From Actinoalloteichus hymeniacidonis (GTDB lineage Bacteria > Actinomycetota > Actinomycetes > Mycobacteriales > Pseudonocardiaceae), in contig NZ_JACHIS010000001.1 in NCBI RefSeq assembly GCF_014203365.1, forward strand, positions 3,720,001 through 3,784,000: a stretch of DNA of 64,000 bases, written 5' to 3'. This document shows positions 1 through 8,366 of this stretch, in pieces (the first letter of the stretch is position 1; every line of letters starts with the position of its first letter). A program made the position numbers and the translations under genes. The notes below the pieces were generated by a model. The model was not told the origin of the DNA. It searched no databases and was given only the letters and a program-made list of their open reading frames with translations.

Positions 1-318
1 CCGCACCAGCGCGCGCGACCGCCTGCCGGACTCCGCCCGCCGATCACGAGTCGGAGTCACGGCATGACGACCCGAACCCCGGCCGCCGCCGCGAGGATCG
101 TCCGGCCGCGATCACCGGCTCCGCATCGGAACGCAACTCGACGTGTTGTTCGTAGTCCCCCGTCCCGACCTGGTCGGTCAGATCGGGGTCATCGGTGCCG
201 GGGCGCAACCGTCGAGATGTCCGGGCACTGCTTCGAATGGGGTACCGCTCGCGAACGCGTGCCGGGCATCGGTCGGCTACAGCCGGGAGGGGCCGACCAT
301 GAGCCCACGTGCAAGTCC
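1..318. other. No recognisable gene
   Basis: Short open frames exist on both strands, but none has a ribosome binding site, a recognisable domain or convincing codon bias. It lies beyond the 3' end of the leftward MFS gene and may hold that gene's terminator or part of a gene cut by the window edge. Confidence 0.4.
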
Positions 319-1740
319 TCAATGTGGCGCAGGCGTGTGCCGAGCATCCGGGCGGCGCAGAAGCAGTAGGGCGATCACCACTGCTACACCTGCCAGTGCG
401 GCGGCGATACCGAAAGCCAGGTGGAATCCATTCTTGAGGGCGTGCACCGGCTGCAACCCGTCGGTGAGGAGTGCGGCGGTGTGGGCTGCGGCCAGCGTGG
501 TGAGTGTCGCGATGCCTGCGGTGTCTCCGATCATGCCGGAGGTGGCGGCGACTCCGGATGCCAGCCCTGCCTCCCGGAGATCGCGGACCGTCATGCTGGA
601 CGCGATGACCGCTGGCATCACGATTCCGCTGCCTGCACCAACCAGCGTGATCGCAGGCAGGATGTCGATGATGTAGAGCGGATCGGCTGGCAGGCGAGTC
701 GCGAGCAGGAGACCGCCCGCGACCACGATCAGACCTGCGGCCAATGTGCGTCGACTATCGAATCGCGAGGCCAGGCGGGGGTACAGGGCGAGCGAGGTGA
801 CCGCGGAGGCAAGCGCGAGCGGCATCAAAGCCAACGCAGCATCGAGAGCGCTGTAGCCCGCAACCTGTTGGAGGTAGAGAGCGATCATGATGTTGAAGGG
901 AACGGTGCTACCCGTCGTCAGGATGTGGATGATGTTCCCACCGGCCAGGGTGCGGTTACGTAGAAACCCAAGAGGAACCAGTGGCACGCGGGCGGTCGCC
1001 TGCCGAAGGATGAAGCCACCCAGCAGAGCCAGCGAAACCAGGCCGACAAGCACGTTCGGAGAATTCCAGCCGTGGTCGCCGATGATCACGATGGCGTATG
1101 CGCCGAGCATCAACCCGGCTGTGGCGAGCACCGCGCCGAGAGCGTCCAATCCCGCGCGTAGCCCGATGCCGCTGTCCCTCGGAATCCGCCGGATGGCGAG
1201 GACGGACGCGACGAGACCGATGGGGACGTTGACGTAGAAGATCCAATGCCAGCTGATGGCGTGTGAGAGGACACCACCGAGGAGGACGCCCACCGAGGCG
1301 CCTGCGGCCTGTGTGAAACCGACCAGACCCAGCGCTCGGCCACGTTCGCGCGGCTCGGTGAAAAGTGTGATCACGATGCTCATGGCGACCGCGTATGCCA
1401 AACCCGCTCCCACGCCTTGGACGAACCGAGTCGCGATGAGGATCTCCTGGCTCCACGCCACACCGCTCAGTGTGGAGGCGACCGTGAACCCGGCCACGCC
1501 GGCGATGAACACGGTTCTGCGGCCGATCAAATCTCCTAATCGTCCGGCTAGTAGCAGCAAACCGCCAAACCCGATCGTGTAGGCGTTGATCACCCAGCTC
1601 AAACGCGATTGATCGATGTCGAGATCGCTCTGAATGGAGGGAAGCGCGATCGTGACAATGCTGACATCGACGACGATCATCGTCTGCATTCCGCATAGCA
1701 CTGCGAAGGCGAGCCACCGGTGACGACGAGTCCGATCCAT
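319..1740 (-). CDS. MFS drug exporter, DHA2 (14-TM) family
   Basis: This is an integral-membrane proton-driven exporter of about 473 residues, probably for drugs or small lipophilic molecules. It opens with a first membrane helix containing VVDVSIVTIALPSIQ, the usual DHA2/EmrB-QacA start. An RLGDLIGRRTVF loop between TM2 and TM3 follows, then many hydrophobic segments consistent with 14 helices. I chose the ATG at 1740 because GAGG lies about 8 bases upstream and the first helix then follows directly. In-frame starts at 1767, 1788 and 1797 (GTG) are possible. It stands alone and leftward; about 320 bp upstream is a decayed HTH gene that may once have encoded a regulator. The substrate cannot be predicted. 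Family assignment is confident. Confidence 0.9.
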   Translation of the reverse strand: MDRTRRHRWLAFAVLCGMQTMIVVDVSIVTIALPSIQSDLDIDQSRLSWVINAYTIGFGGLLLLAGRLGDLIGRRTVFIAGVAGFTVASTLSGVAWSQEILIATRFVQGVGAGLAYAVAMSIVITLFTEPRERGRALGLVGFTQAAGASVGVLLGGVLSHAISWHWIFYVNVPIGLVASVLAIRRIPRDSGIGLRAGLDALGAVLATAGLMLGAYAIVIIGDHGWNSPNVLVGLVSLALLGGFILRQATARVPLVPLGFLRNRTLAGGNIIHILTTGSTVPFNIMIALYLQQVAGYSALDAALALMPLALASAVTSLALYPRLASRFDSRRTLAAGLIVVAGGLLLATRLPADPLYIIDILPAITLVGAGSGIVMPAVIASSMTVRDLREAGLASGVAATSGMIGDTAGIATLTTLAAAHTAALLTDGLQPVHALKNGFHLAFGIAAALAGVAVVIALLLLRRPDARHTPAPH

Positions 1741-1797
1741 CGATGTGCCTCGGTTTTCAACCGCCATGCCCGCACCCTGCTCCCTCATCTGCCTCAC

Positions 1798-2657
1798 CTG
1801 ACTGGTCGACAGCTCGCAAACCGACCCTAAAGAGGCAGTGATTGTGCGACCAATGCGTTAGACGGCGCCGGTGATGCGCAATCGTCCCAGATTCAATGGT
1901 TACGCTGCTTGCTACTCCTGGTTACGAAGGCCTGCACGCCGGGGAGAGACACCCGGGGTCAACCCGGGTTGACGACCCTCCGGTTCGTCAATTACAGTTG
2001 ACCACGCGGAGCGCCCGACGACGCTGACCCGGGGCGACGGGGTGGGGGCCGTCGGCCGGTCTGAAGTTGACGGTGCAGGTTCGTCAAGAGATCGAACGGG
2101 TGGAGGCAGTGCTGGGACGCCACGTCCGCAACCAAAGCGCGGCCTGGATGAACATCGCCGTGGCGTTGGGAGTGTCCAAGCAGGCCATTCAATAGAAATA
2201 CGGGCAGAGATCTGTTCGGGGGACAGAAGTAAGTCGGTAACCAGCGCCACCGTAAGCGGTTGAGCAGCAGTCTCGACCACCGTAGATCCGCACACTCGAG
2301 AAAACGGGCGGTTTCACCCTGCCCACCCGTAGATAAGGAAGGACCCACAGACTCGAGAGCGAGACAATGCGCTCGACTTTCACACCGACGATGAGGACGA
2401 CCACTCCGTCCTGTAGTGGGGCGCTGCCCCGGGCACAGGAAACTCCTCCACTGTGGTCCGACTCTCCGAGTAGTCAGACATCGGCCGATCGAGGCGGTCG
2501 TGGACTCCCGCGAGCCGCGCGGCTCGGTCTGCCCGTCGTTGGCGATCTGGTTGATGACGCCCGCCGCGCCCGCGATAACGGCACGACCGCCGCACAGGCA
2601 GCCATGCTCCGCACGGCGGCCCAACGAATCCGACAGTGTTCACAGAAGGGAACCCTC
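1798..2657. other. Long gap with decayed coding remnant
   Basis: About 860 bp separate the MFS gene from the ABC exporter. The only recognisable content is a broken helix-turn-helix reading frame (listed separately). The stretch from 2241 to 2650 has an open frame running into the ABC gene, but its translation resembles nothing I know and the ABC gene has a better start further in. Stop codons in all frames and irregular codon use suggest degraded sequence. Confidence 0.5.
2061..2240 (+). pseudogene. Remnant of small helix-turn-helix protein
   Basis: Translated in frame from 2061, the DNA reads VRQEIERVEAVLGRHV, then WMNIAVALGVSKQAIQ, then a TAG at 2193-2195, then KYGQR, with a further stop at 2238. 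This matches the common actinobacterial layout of a short helix (EIERVEALLGRHV-like) followed by an HTH (W..IA.ALGVS.QA..KR(Y/F)G). The stop falls inside the recognition helix, so the gene is probably dead unless the stop is read through or is a sequencing error. A TTG at 2067 could have been the start. Its position beside two export systems suggests a lost local regulator, which is inference. Confidence 0.6.
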
Positions 2658-3605
2658 ATGGCCGCGATGATCAGCGCCATAGATCTCCGCAAGACCTACG
2701 GCAAGCGGCAGGCGCTCGACGGATTCACGCTTTCCGTGGACGAAGGAACAGTCTGTGGGCTTCTGGGACCCAACGGTGCTGGAAAGACCACTGCGGTGCG
2801 TATCCTCGCCACGCTACTGAAAGCGGACTCCGGCAGCGCCAGCATCGCCGGATACGACGTCGCCACGGATGCCGGCCGGGTTCGCGCCGCGATCGGTTTC
2901 ACCGGACAGTACGCGGCCGTCGATGAGATCCTGACCGGACGGCAGAACCTCGACATGTTCGCCCGGCTCTACCACCTCGATCGGCGACGATCACGCGAGC
3001 GAACAGACGAACTGATCGACAGGTTCGGGCTTCACGACACCGCCGACCGACCCGCAGGCGGCTACTCCGGTGGAACCCGGCGCCGCCTCGACCTCGCGGT
3101 CAGCCTCATCCTCGCTCCACGTGTTCTCTTCCTAGACGAGCCGACGACCGGCCTCGATCCACGCACGCGCGCCGAGGTCTGGAAAGACATTCGCCAGCTG
3201 GTGTCCGCAGGAACAACCGTCCTGCTCACGACTCAGTATCTCGATGAAGCCGACCACCTGGCCGACCAGATCGCCGTCATCGACGACGGGGCGATCATCG
3301 CTGGCGGCACACCTCGCGAACTGAAGGAAAGCGTCGGAGGCGACCAGATCGAACTCGTGCTCCGCGACGAGGAACAGATGGAGTCGGTCGCACGCATCCT
3401 TGCCGCCTCAACGGGCAGCGAGCCCACCGTCAACCTCGACCGACGCCGCATCAGCGCGCCCGCTCCCGACAGATTCCGCAGTCTCGACACCACCATGCGC
3501 AACCTCGACCGGGCAGGCATCGATCCCGAGGACATCGCCCTGCGCCGCCCCACCCTCGATGACGTCTTCCTCAAGCTCACCGACCGTAAGGAGAAGGCAG
3601 CATGA
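2658..3605 (+). CDS. ABC transporter ATP-binding protein, DrrA-like
   Basis: This is the cytoplasmic ATPase (315 aa) of an ABC-2-type exporter. Walker A GPNGAGKT is at residues 37-44, the signature YSGGTRRRLD near 135-144, and Walker B FLDEPTTGLDP near 157-167. A C-terminal domain of about 80 residues ends in RRPTLDDVFLKLT, typical of the DrrA (daunorubicin resistance) subfamily. The ATG at 2658 is preceded by AGAAGGG about 8 bases upstream; an in-frame N-terminal extension from 2367 is rejected because it lacks a ribosome site and similarity. The stop overlaps the permease start (ATGA). Such pairs usually export drugs or hydrophobic metabolites and often confer self-resistance; the substrate is unknown here. 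Confidence 0.92.
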   Translation: MAAMISAIDLRKTYGKRQALDGFTLSVDEGTVCGLLGPNGAGKTTAVRILATLLKADSGSASIAGYDVATDAGRVRAAIGFTGQYAAVDEILTGRQNLDMFARLYHLDRRRSRERTDELIDRFGLHDTADRPAGGYSGGTRRRLDLAVSLILAPRVLFLDEPTTGLDPRTRAEVWKDIRQLVSAGTTVLLTTQYLDEADHLADQIAVIDDGAIIAGGTPRELKESVGGDQIELVLRDEEQMESVARILAASTGSEPTVNLDRRRISAPAPDRFRSLDTTMRNLDRAGIDPEDIALRRPTLDDVFLKLTDRKEKAA

Positions 3606-4423
3606 TCTCGCTCGCGCCCTGCACAGGCCGTTCGCCAGCGCGGTGGGCTCTGCACGACAGCCTCGAGGTCGCCCGTCGATACCTCACGCACTTCCGCCAG
3701 CAACCCTCACGGCTGATCGGCAATCTCTTGTTCCCGATCGTGATGGTGCTCATGTTCGGGTACGTATTCGGGAGCGCGATCGTTCTGCCCGACGGCGGAA
3801 ATTACCGCGAATTCCTGATGCCTGGACTGTTCGTGATGACGATGGCGCTCGGCATGGCCCAGACCGTCATCTCCGTTACCACCGACACGGCCAAAGGCAT
3901 CACGGACAGGTTCCGCACGATTCCCATGTCCGACGCGGCCGTCGTCGCGGGGCGAAGCCTCGCGGACCTCGTGGCGTCCGTCCTCGACCTGATCGTCCTG
4001 CTCGCCTGCGGACTGCTGGTCGGCTGGCGGGCCAACGGCACCGGATGGCAAACGATCGCCGCCATCGGACTTCTGCTGCTCCTGCGCTACGCGCTCGCCT
4101 GGGTCGGCATATACCTCGGCCTGACTTTGCGGTCGCCCGAACTCGCGGGCGTCGCCCTCGCCCCCATCTACCCGCTGACGATGATCTCCAACACCTTCGT
4201 TCTCCCTGACCAGATGCCAGCCTGGCTCGGCGCGATCGCCGAATGGAATCCTCTGTCGGCCACGGTCACCGCAACGCGCGAACTATTCGGCAATCCCGGC
4301 GTCACAACACCGACGTCCTGGGCCGCCGAGAACGCACTGTCCCTCGCGATCGCATGGCCCATCGTCCTCATCGCCGTGTTCCTTCCACTGGCAGCCCTGC
4401 GCTATCGGCACTTGGCCAAGTAG
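3602..4423 (+). CDS. ABC-2 exporter permease, DrrB-like
   Basis: This is a membrane permease of 273 aa, partner of the preceding ATPase and coupled to it by a 4-bp ATGA overlap. It begins with an amphipathic stretch and a first helix around IGNLLFPIVMVLMFGYVFG. A conserved FLMPGLFVMTMALG and TDTAKGITDRFRTIPMS segment follows, characteristic of DrrB/ABC-2 permeases, and about six helices can be drawn in total. The NTFVLPDQMPAWLGAIAEWNPLSA segment before the last helix is also typical of the family. A strong hairpin at 4531-4569 may end the two-gene transcript. Confidence 0.9.
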   Translation: MISLAPCTGRSPARWALHDSLEVARRYLTHFRQQPSRLIGNLLFPIVMVLMFGYVFGSAIVLPDGGNYREFLMPGLFVMTMALGMAQTVISVTTDTAKGITDRFRTIPMSDAAVVAGRSLADLVASVLDLIVLLACGLLVGWRANGTGWQTIAAIGLLLLLRYALAWVGIYLGLTLRSPELAGVALAPIYPLTMISNTFVLPDQMPAWLGAIAEWNPLSATVTATRELFGNPGVTTPTSWAAENALSLAIAWPIVLIAVFLPLAALRYRHLAK

Positions 4424-4530
4424 GAGTACGGGATGCAGCCGGCCGCCGTCGTCGACTCGTCGCGGTCTCGCGCCGAGCACACGATCTCCGAAGACCTCGT
4501 CGGGTCGGGCACTCCCCCAAACGGTCATCG

Positions 4531-4569
4531 TCGTGGCGCCGTCGGGGCGGCGGCTCGACGGCGCCACGA
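4531..4569 (+). terminator. 14-bp stem-loop after drrB-like gene
   Basis: A perfect 14-bp inverted repeat (TCGTGGCGCCGTCG with its complement at 4556-4569) encloses an 11-base loop. It lies 107 bp after the permease stop and before the next promoter, so it could terminate the exporter transcript. No T-tract follows, as is usual in actinomycetes. Confidence 0.55.
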
Positions 4570-4612
4570 ACGCGCTGTTTCCCGCCTCGGTCCGATCTCG
4601 CCGGACGAGTGA

Positions 4613-4638
4613 CATCGCGACGCCTCGCCGGCTACAGT
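4613..4638 (+). promoter_or_regulatory. Putative sigma-70-type promoter, leaderless ORF
   Basis: GTGACA (-35 like) is followed after 18 bp by TACAGT (-10 like, 4633-4638). The -10 ends 6 bases before the ATG at 4645, the geometry of a leaderless transcript. Confidence 0.45.
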
Positions 4639-4644
4639 GCGGGC

Positions 4645-4719
4645 ATGCGCCCGTTCGCAGAGCCGCCGCAACTCCCCCTGTACGGGGAGGATGACGAACG
4701 CGGAGACCTCGCTCCTTGA
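4645..4719 (+). CDS. Possible leaderless 24-residue peptide
   Basis: This short ORF encodes a proline- and acid-rich 24-residue peptide (MRPFAEPPQLPLYGEDDERG and four more residues). It is supported only by its position 6 bases behind a good promoter-like pair and by lying 82 bp upstream of the deaminase gene. It could be a leader peptide for that gene or a chance ORF. I do not recognise the sequence. Confidence 0.35.
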   Translation: MRPFAEPPQLPLYGEDDERGDLAP

Positions 4720-4801
4720 ACCGGCGGCGAGTCGGCAGCCCATCGCGCGCCGCTCGTCAGGCCGAGTAGTCGCACACCCCACTGTTCAGGGAGTCCTCGT
4801 C

Positions 4802-5836
4802 ATGCCCGAATCCGTTTCGAACGTCCATTCCTTGATCGATGCGTTGCCCAAGGTCGAGCTGCATGTCCATCTGGAGGGATCGCTGGCCCCGGCGACCCTG
4901 TTGAAGCTGGCTCGCAAGCACGACCTGTCCTCGGTGCCCAGCACCCTCGACGAGCTGCGGCAGTGGTACGCATTCCGGGATTTCCCGCACTTCATCGACG
5001 TGTATCTGGCGTCGTTGCAGGCCCTGCGCGACGAGGAGGACTTCGCGCTGCTGGCGTTGGAGACCGCACGCAACCTCGCCAGGCAGAACGTCCGATACGC
5101 CGAGGTCCACATCAGCCTGCTCAACCACCTGGAGCGGGAGGTGCCCGCCGAGGTGGTCTTCGCGGGAGTGGAGGCGGGCAGGCGCCAAGCCGAGGAGGAG
5201 CACGGGATCATCCTGCGGTGGATCCCCGACTTCCCCGGGCACTACGGCCCGGATGCGGGTGAGCAGACCCTCAAGGAGGTCATCGCGGTCGGTCCTGACT
5301 CGGTGATCGGTTTCGGTGTCGGCGGCATCGAGGTCGAGCGCGATCAGTTCACCGAGGTCTTCGCCAAGGCCAGGGCCGCCGGGCTGCGCAGCCTGCCGCA
5401 TGCGGGTGAGACACACGGTCCCGACCGGGTCTGGTCGGCCATCCGCGCCCTGCACGCGGAACGAATCGGACACGGTATCGGCAGCATGCAGGATCCGGAG
5501 TTGGTGGCCTACCTGCGGGATACCCAGCTTCCGGTCGATGTGTCGCCCACGTCGAACGTGGCAACCCGCATGGTCGACACCGCGGTGGAGCACCCGCTGC
5601 CCCGCATGTTGGCCGAGGGGCTCCTGGTCACGTTGAACTCGGACGACCCGCCGATGTTCGGTACCGACCTCACCAACGAGTACCGCACCGCCCACCAGAT
5701 GGGCATGACGCCCGATCAGTTGGCGACGCTGGCGCGCAACGGGGTGACGGCGTCCTTCCTCGACGACACGCGTAAGACGGCGCTGCACACCGAGATCGAC
5801 GAGGTGCTGCGTCGCTGGCAGGCCGACCAGGGCTGA
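4802..5836 (+). CDS. add: Adenosine deaminase family enzyme
   Basis: This is a cytoplasmic zinc-dependent amidohydrolase of 344 aa, predicted to deaminate adenosine or a related adenine compound in purine salvage. Metal-binding KVELHVHLEGS places His21 and His23 at the start. HAGETHGP (His200) follows, then RIGHGI (His224), and the catalytic/metal motif NSDDPPMFGTDL has Asp281 and Asp282. All expected active-site elements are present and the length is normal. The ATG at 4802 is chosen because the motif then begins about 16 residues in; an upstream extension has no support. Relatives in this family use adenine, AMP-like or futalosine-type substrates, so the exact substrate is uncertain. Confidence 0.88.
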   Translation: MPESVSNVHSLIDALPKVELHVHLEGSLAPATLLKLARKHDLSSVPSTLDELRQWYAFRDFPHFIDVYLASLQALRDEEDFALLALETARNLARQNVRYAEVHISLLNHLEREVPAEVVFAGVEAGRRQAEEEHGIILRWIPDFPGHYGPDAGEQTLKEVIAVGPDSVIGFGVGGIEVERDQFTEVFAKARAAGLRSLPHAGETHGPDRVWSAIRALHAERIGHGIGSMQDPELVAYLRDTQLPVDVSPTSNVATRMVDTAVEHPLPRMLAEGLLVTLNSDDPPMFGTDLTNEYRTAHQMGMTPDQLATLARNGVTASFLDDTRKTALHTEIDEVLRRWQADQG

Positions 5837-5850
5837 GCCACTCGGGAAGA

Positions 5851-5885
5851 CCGGGGTGTCCGGCGGTCGTCGCCGGACACCCCGG
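5851..5885. terminator. Bidirectional terminator, add/hisG
   Basis: A perfect 15-bp stem (CCGGGGTGTCCGGCG and its complement) surrounds a 5-base loop exactly between the convergent deaminase and hisG genes. It probably serves both. Confidence 0.8.
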
Positions 5886-5888
5886 ATC

Positions 5889-6734
5889 TCACAGCCTGCA
5901 GAATCGGATGTCGGAGGCGAGGATCGCCTTGGCACCCAGTGCCGCCAGCCGGTCCATCACCTCGTTGGCCTGCTTCCTCGGCACCATCACGCGCACCGCG
6001 TTCCATTCCGGTTCCGCCAGCCTCGACACCGTCGGCGATTCCAGGCCGGGGGCGATGCGAATGGCCTCGGACAGCAGAGCCGCCGGGCAGTTGTAGTCCA
6101 ACATCAGGTACTGCTGGGCGAACACCACGCCCTGCAACCGTGCGGCGAGCTGGGTCTTGGCCGGGCTCTCCTCGGCGTGCACGCCTTCCAACAGCACGGC
6201 CTCGGACACACAGATCGGCGCCCCGAAGGCCGTCAGGCCGTGCTGACGCAGGGTGATACCGGATTCGACGACATCCGCCACGGCGTCGGCCACATCGAGC
6301 TGCACCGAGATCTCCACGGCACCCTCGAGCCGGATGACCTCGGCCTCCACCCCGTGGTTACGCAGGTCGTTGCGAACCAGACGGGGGTAGGAGGTGGCGA
6401 CCCGCTTCCCGGCCAGGTCGGCCACCGTCCACTCCCGGCCCGCCGGGGCCGCGTAGCGGAAGGTCGACGCCCCGAAGCCAAGGCCCAGCAGTTCCTTCAC
6501 CGGCGCCTCGGAGTCCAATGCGAGGTCACGGCCGGTGATTCCCAGGTCGAGTCGGCCGGAGCCGACGTAGACCGAGATGTCCTTGGGGCGCAGGAAGAAG
6601 AACTCGACCTCGTTGGTCGGGTCGAGCACGGTCAGGTCCTTGGGTCCCGGCCTCCGCCGGTATCCCGCCTCGGCGAGCATCTCCGATGCCTTCTCGGCGA
6701 GAGATCCCTTGTTGGGGATCGCGACACGCAGCAT
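5889..6734 (-). CDS. hisG: ATP phosphoribosyltransferase (long form)
   Basis: This enzyme catalyses the first step of histidine biosynthesis: ATP + PRPP to phosphoribosyl-ATP, in the cytoplasm. The 281-aa protein begins [20 protein letters not shown] and contains [20 protein letters not shown], both diagnostic. Its length shows the long form, with a C-terminal regulatory domain of about 75 residues (ending [19 protein letters not shown]) that in this family mediates feedback by histidine. The ATG at 6734 has GAGGGAG upstream. It follows hisE by 17 bp and is clearly cotranscribed with it. The rest of the his pathway is not in the window. Confidence 0.96.
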   Translation of the reverse strand: MLRVAIPNKGSLAEKASEMLAEAGYRRRPGPKDLTVLDPTNEVEFFFLRPKDISVYVGSGRLDLGITGRDLALDSEAPVKELLGLGFGASTFRYAAPAGREWTVADLAGKRVATSYPRLVRNDLRNHGVEAEVIRLEGAVEISVQLDVADAVADVVESGITLRQHGLTAFGAPICVSEAVLLEGVHAEESPAKTQLAARLQGVVFAQQYLMLDYNCPAALLSEAIRIAPGLESPTVSRLAEPEWNAVRVMVPRKQANEVMDRLAALGAKAILASDIRFCRL

Positions 6735-6751
6735 GTGCTTCTCCCTCGAGC

Positions 6752-7015
6752 TCACAGATAGCGATAGACGTCGTCGGTGTCGATCCCTCTGCCGATCATC
6801 AACACCTGAAGGCGGTAGAGCAGTTGGGAGATCTCCTCGGCGAGTCGCTCATCGGATTCATGCTCGGCCGCTATCCAGACCTCACCCGCCTCCTCCAGCA
6901 CCTTCTTGCCCTGCGCATGGACCCCGGCGTCCAGGGCGGCGACGGTGCCGGAACCCGCCGGGCGGGTGGCGGCGCGATCACGTAGTTCCGCGAACAGCTC
7001 GTCGAACGTCTTCAC
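6752..7015 (-). CDS. hisE: Phosphoribosyl-ATP pyrophosphatase
   Basis: This is a small cytoplasmic enzyme (87 aa) that removes pyrophosphate from phosphoribosyl-ATP, step two of histidine synthesis. The sequence begins [15 protein letters not shown] and carries the MazG-like helical core [18 protein letters not shown] and [16 protein letters not shown], whose Glu/Asp residues bind Mg. The GTG at 7015 gives the family's normal length; an extended frame upstream is not supported. It is stand-alone (not fused to HisI), as usual in actinobacteria, and forms an operon with hisG just downstream. Confidence 0.94.
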   Translation of the reverse strand: MKTFDELFAELRDRAATRPAGSGTVAALDAGVHAQGKKVLEEAGEVWIAAEHESDERLAEEISQLLYRLQVLMIGRGIDTDDVYRYL

Positions 7016-7104
7016 GAGGCCCGATCCTCGCATCCCCGGCCCGATGGCACCCCGGTCACCCCGAACACGGCGGGTCGAGACCCCCGGCGGGACCGCGCTC
7101 GACC

Positions 7105-7914
7105 TCACACCAGACAGAGCACCTCGCCGTGCAGCACGGCGAACCAGGCGTCCTCGTCGGCCGCCCAGTCCCGCCACCCGTCGGCGATCTCGGCGAGTTC
7201 CGCGCTGGTCGAGTGTCCCTCGTCCACGGCTCGGGCGGCGATGGTGGACTCGGTCATGCGCTGCGCCCACAGCCCGCCCCACCACCGACGATCGGCAGGC
7301 TCCGCGTAGCACCAGGTGGAGGCGGTGGCCAACACCTCGGTGAATCCCGCACGTCGCGCCCACCCCGCGAGTCGCCTACCCGCGTCGGGCTGGCCGCCAC
7401 TCGCCGAGGCCACTCGCCGGTAGATCGATCGCCACCGTTCGAGGGCGGGCGGCTCGGGAAACCAGGTCATGGCCGCGTAGTCGGCATCACGTGCGGCCAC
7501 CACGCCACCGGGCCTGCACACGCGGCGCATCTCGCGCAGGGCGGCAACCGGATCAGACAGGTGTTGCAACAGCTGGTGGGCGTGGACCACGTCGAACGAG
7601 TCGTCGGCCTCGTCCAAGGCGTAGACGTCGCCGACGCGGACCGCCAACTCCGTCAATCCGGTTCGATCGGCCAGTTCCCGGGTCGCCGTGACCGCGGTGG
7701 CGGCGGCGTCGATCGCCACGACCCGGCCCGGCGCCACCAGATCCGCCAGTTCGACGGTGATCGTGCCGGGGCCGCACCCGACGTCGAGCAGGTCGTGACC
7801 GGGACGGAGCCGATCCGCCAGGTACGCGGCGGAATTGGCCACAGTCCGCCACCGATGGGATCGCAGCACCGCATCGTGGTGGCCGTGTACATAGCGATCC
7901 GACGTGGCGCTCAT
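7105..7914 (-). CDS. Class I SAM-dependent methyltransferase
   Basis: This is a cytoplasmic methyltransferase of 269 aa with unknown acceptor. Motif [11 protein letters not shown] is at residues 42-51; an acidic residue ends strand 2 (VVAIDAAA). The later motifs [26 protein letters not shown] and [18 protein letters not shown] are typical of the UbiE/Methyltransf_11 group. The ATG at 7914 has GGAGGGAG about 9 bases upstream, better than an in-frame ATG at 7962. It ends 89 bp before hisE and reads in the same direction, so readthrough into hisEG is possible, but no functional link is evident. Confidence 0.88.
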   Translation of the reverse strand: MSATSDRYVHGHHDAVLRSHRWRTVANSAAYLADRLRPGHDLLDVGCGPGTITVELADLVAPGRVVAIDAAATAVTATRELADRTGLTELAVRVGDVYALDEADDSFDVVHAHQLLQHLSDPVAALREMRRVCRPGGVVAARDADYAAMTWFPEPPALERWRSIYRRVASASGGQPDAGRRLAGWARRAGFTEVLATASTWCYAEPADRRWWGGLWAQRMTESTIAARAVDEGHSTSAELAEIADGWRDWAADEDAWFAVLHGEVLCLV

Positions 7915-7984
7915 CGCCGCCCACTCCCTCCGAAGCAGATCGCGACCCGCCTCAATTCCCATTCACCGGGAGGAATCCTCCCAT

Positions 7985-7996
7985 TATTCGAGAATA
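7985..7996. promoter_or_regulatory. Perfect dyad TATTC-N2-GAATA, possible operator
   Basis: A 12-bp inverted repeat, AT-rich against a GC-rich background, sits 71 bp upstream of the methyltransferase start. It resembles a regulator half-site pair, but no adjacent regulator gene exists and the role is inferred from symmetry alone. Confidence 0.3.
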
Positions 7997-8047
7997 CCAG
8001 CGGACGACACGCACTGGACTCCGCCCCGATACCCGCAGGCAACGGCG

Positions 8048-8068
8048 ATGCGGGCAATTAGCCCGCAT
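8048..8068. repeat. 8-bp stem-loop ATGCGGGC / GCCCGCAT
   Basis: A perfect inverted repeat with a 5-base AATTA loop lies in the divergent intergenic region. It could be a transcriptional stop or a structured 5' leader. Confidence 0.4.
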
Positions 8069-8366
8069 ACTGGGTCAGACTGGGCGAAATGACACCGATC
8101 CGGCGACCGGGGAGTTGCGCTCGACGATTGCCATCACCGACGCCCGCCGCCACATTCCGGGTGTTACCTGCATCGATCCACCCGAAACCGCGATCCGCCG
8201 ATGTCTCTCCATTGTTGACGCTGCTCCGTTCGTCCTAATCGAGATTGGACTGATTCCATCTCGGCGCTCTTGAGTTTCGTTTTCGAATGAGTTTGGATCC
8301 TTGTCTGCCATTGTGTCGACTGGCAGTGTGAAACCGATCAAGAGACTTCCGAGGGGGCGGTGCACC

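Larger units (their letters stand above)
7915..8366. other. Divergent intergenic region with palindromes
   Basis: This 452-bp gap lies between divergently read methyltransferase and polyprenyl synthase genes and is less GC-rich than its flanks. It holds three dyads: GGGAGGAATCCTCCC at 7968-7982, TATTCGAGAATA (TATTC-2-GAATA) at 7985-7996, and an 8-bp stem with AATTA loop at 8048-8068. The first two could be operators; the last could be a small terminator or RNA element. No gene is seen. Confidence 0.45.

Noticed and set aside
2367-2657. N-terminal extension of the DrrA-like ATPase
   Set aside because: The extension matches no family and lacks a ribosome site, whereas ATG 2658 has AGAAGGG and a normal N-terminus.
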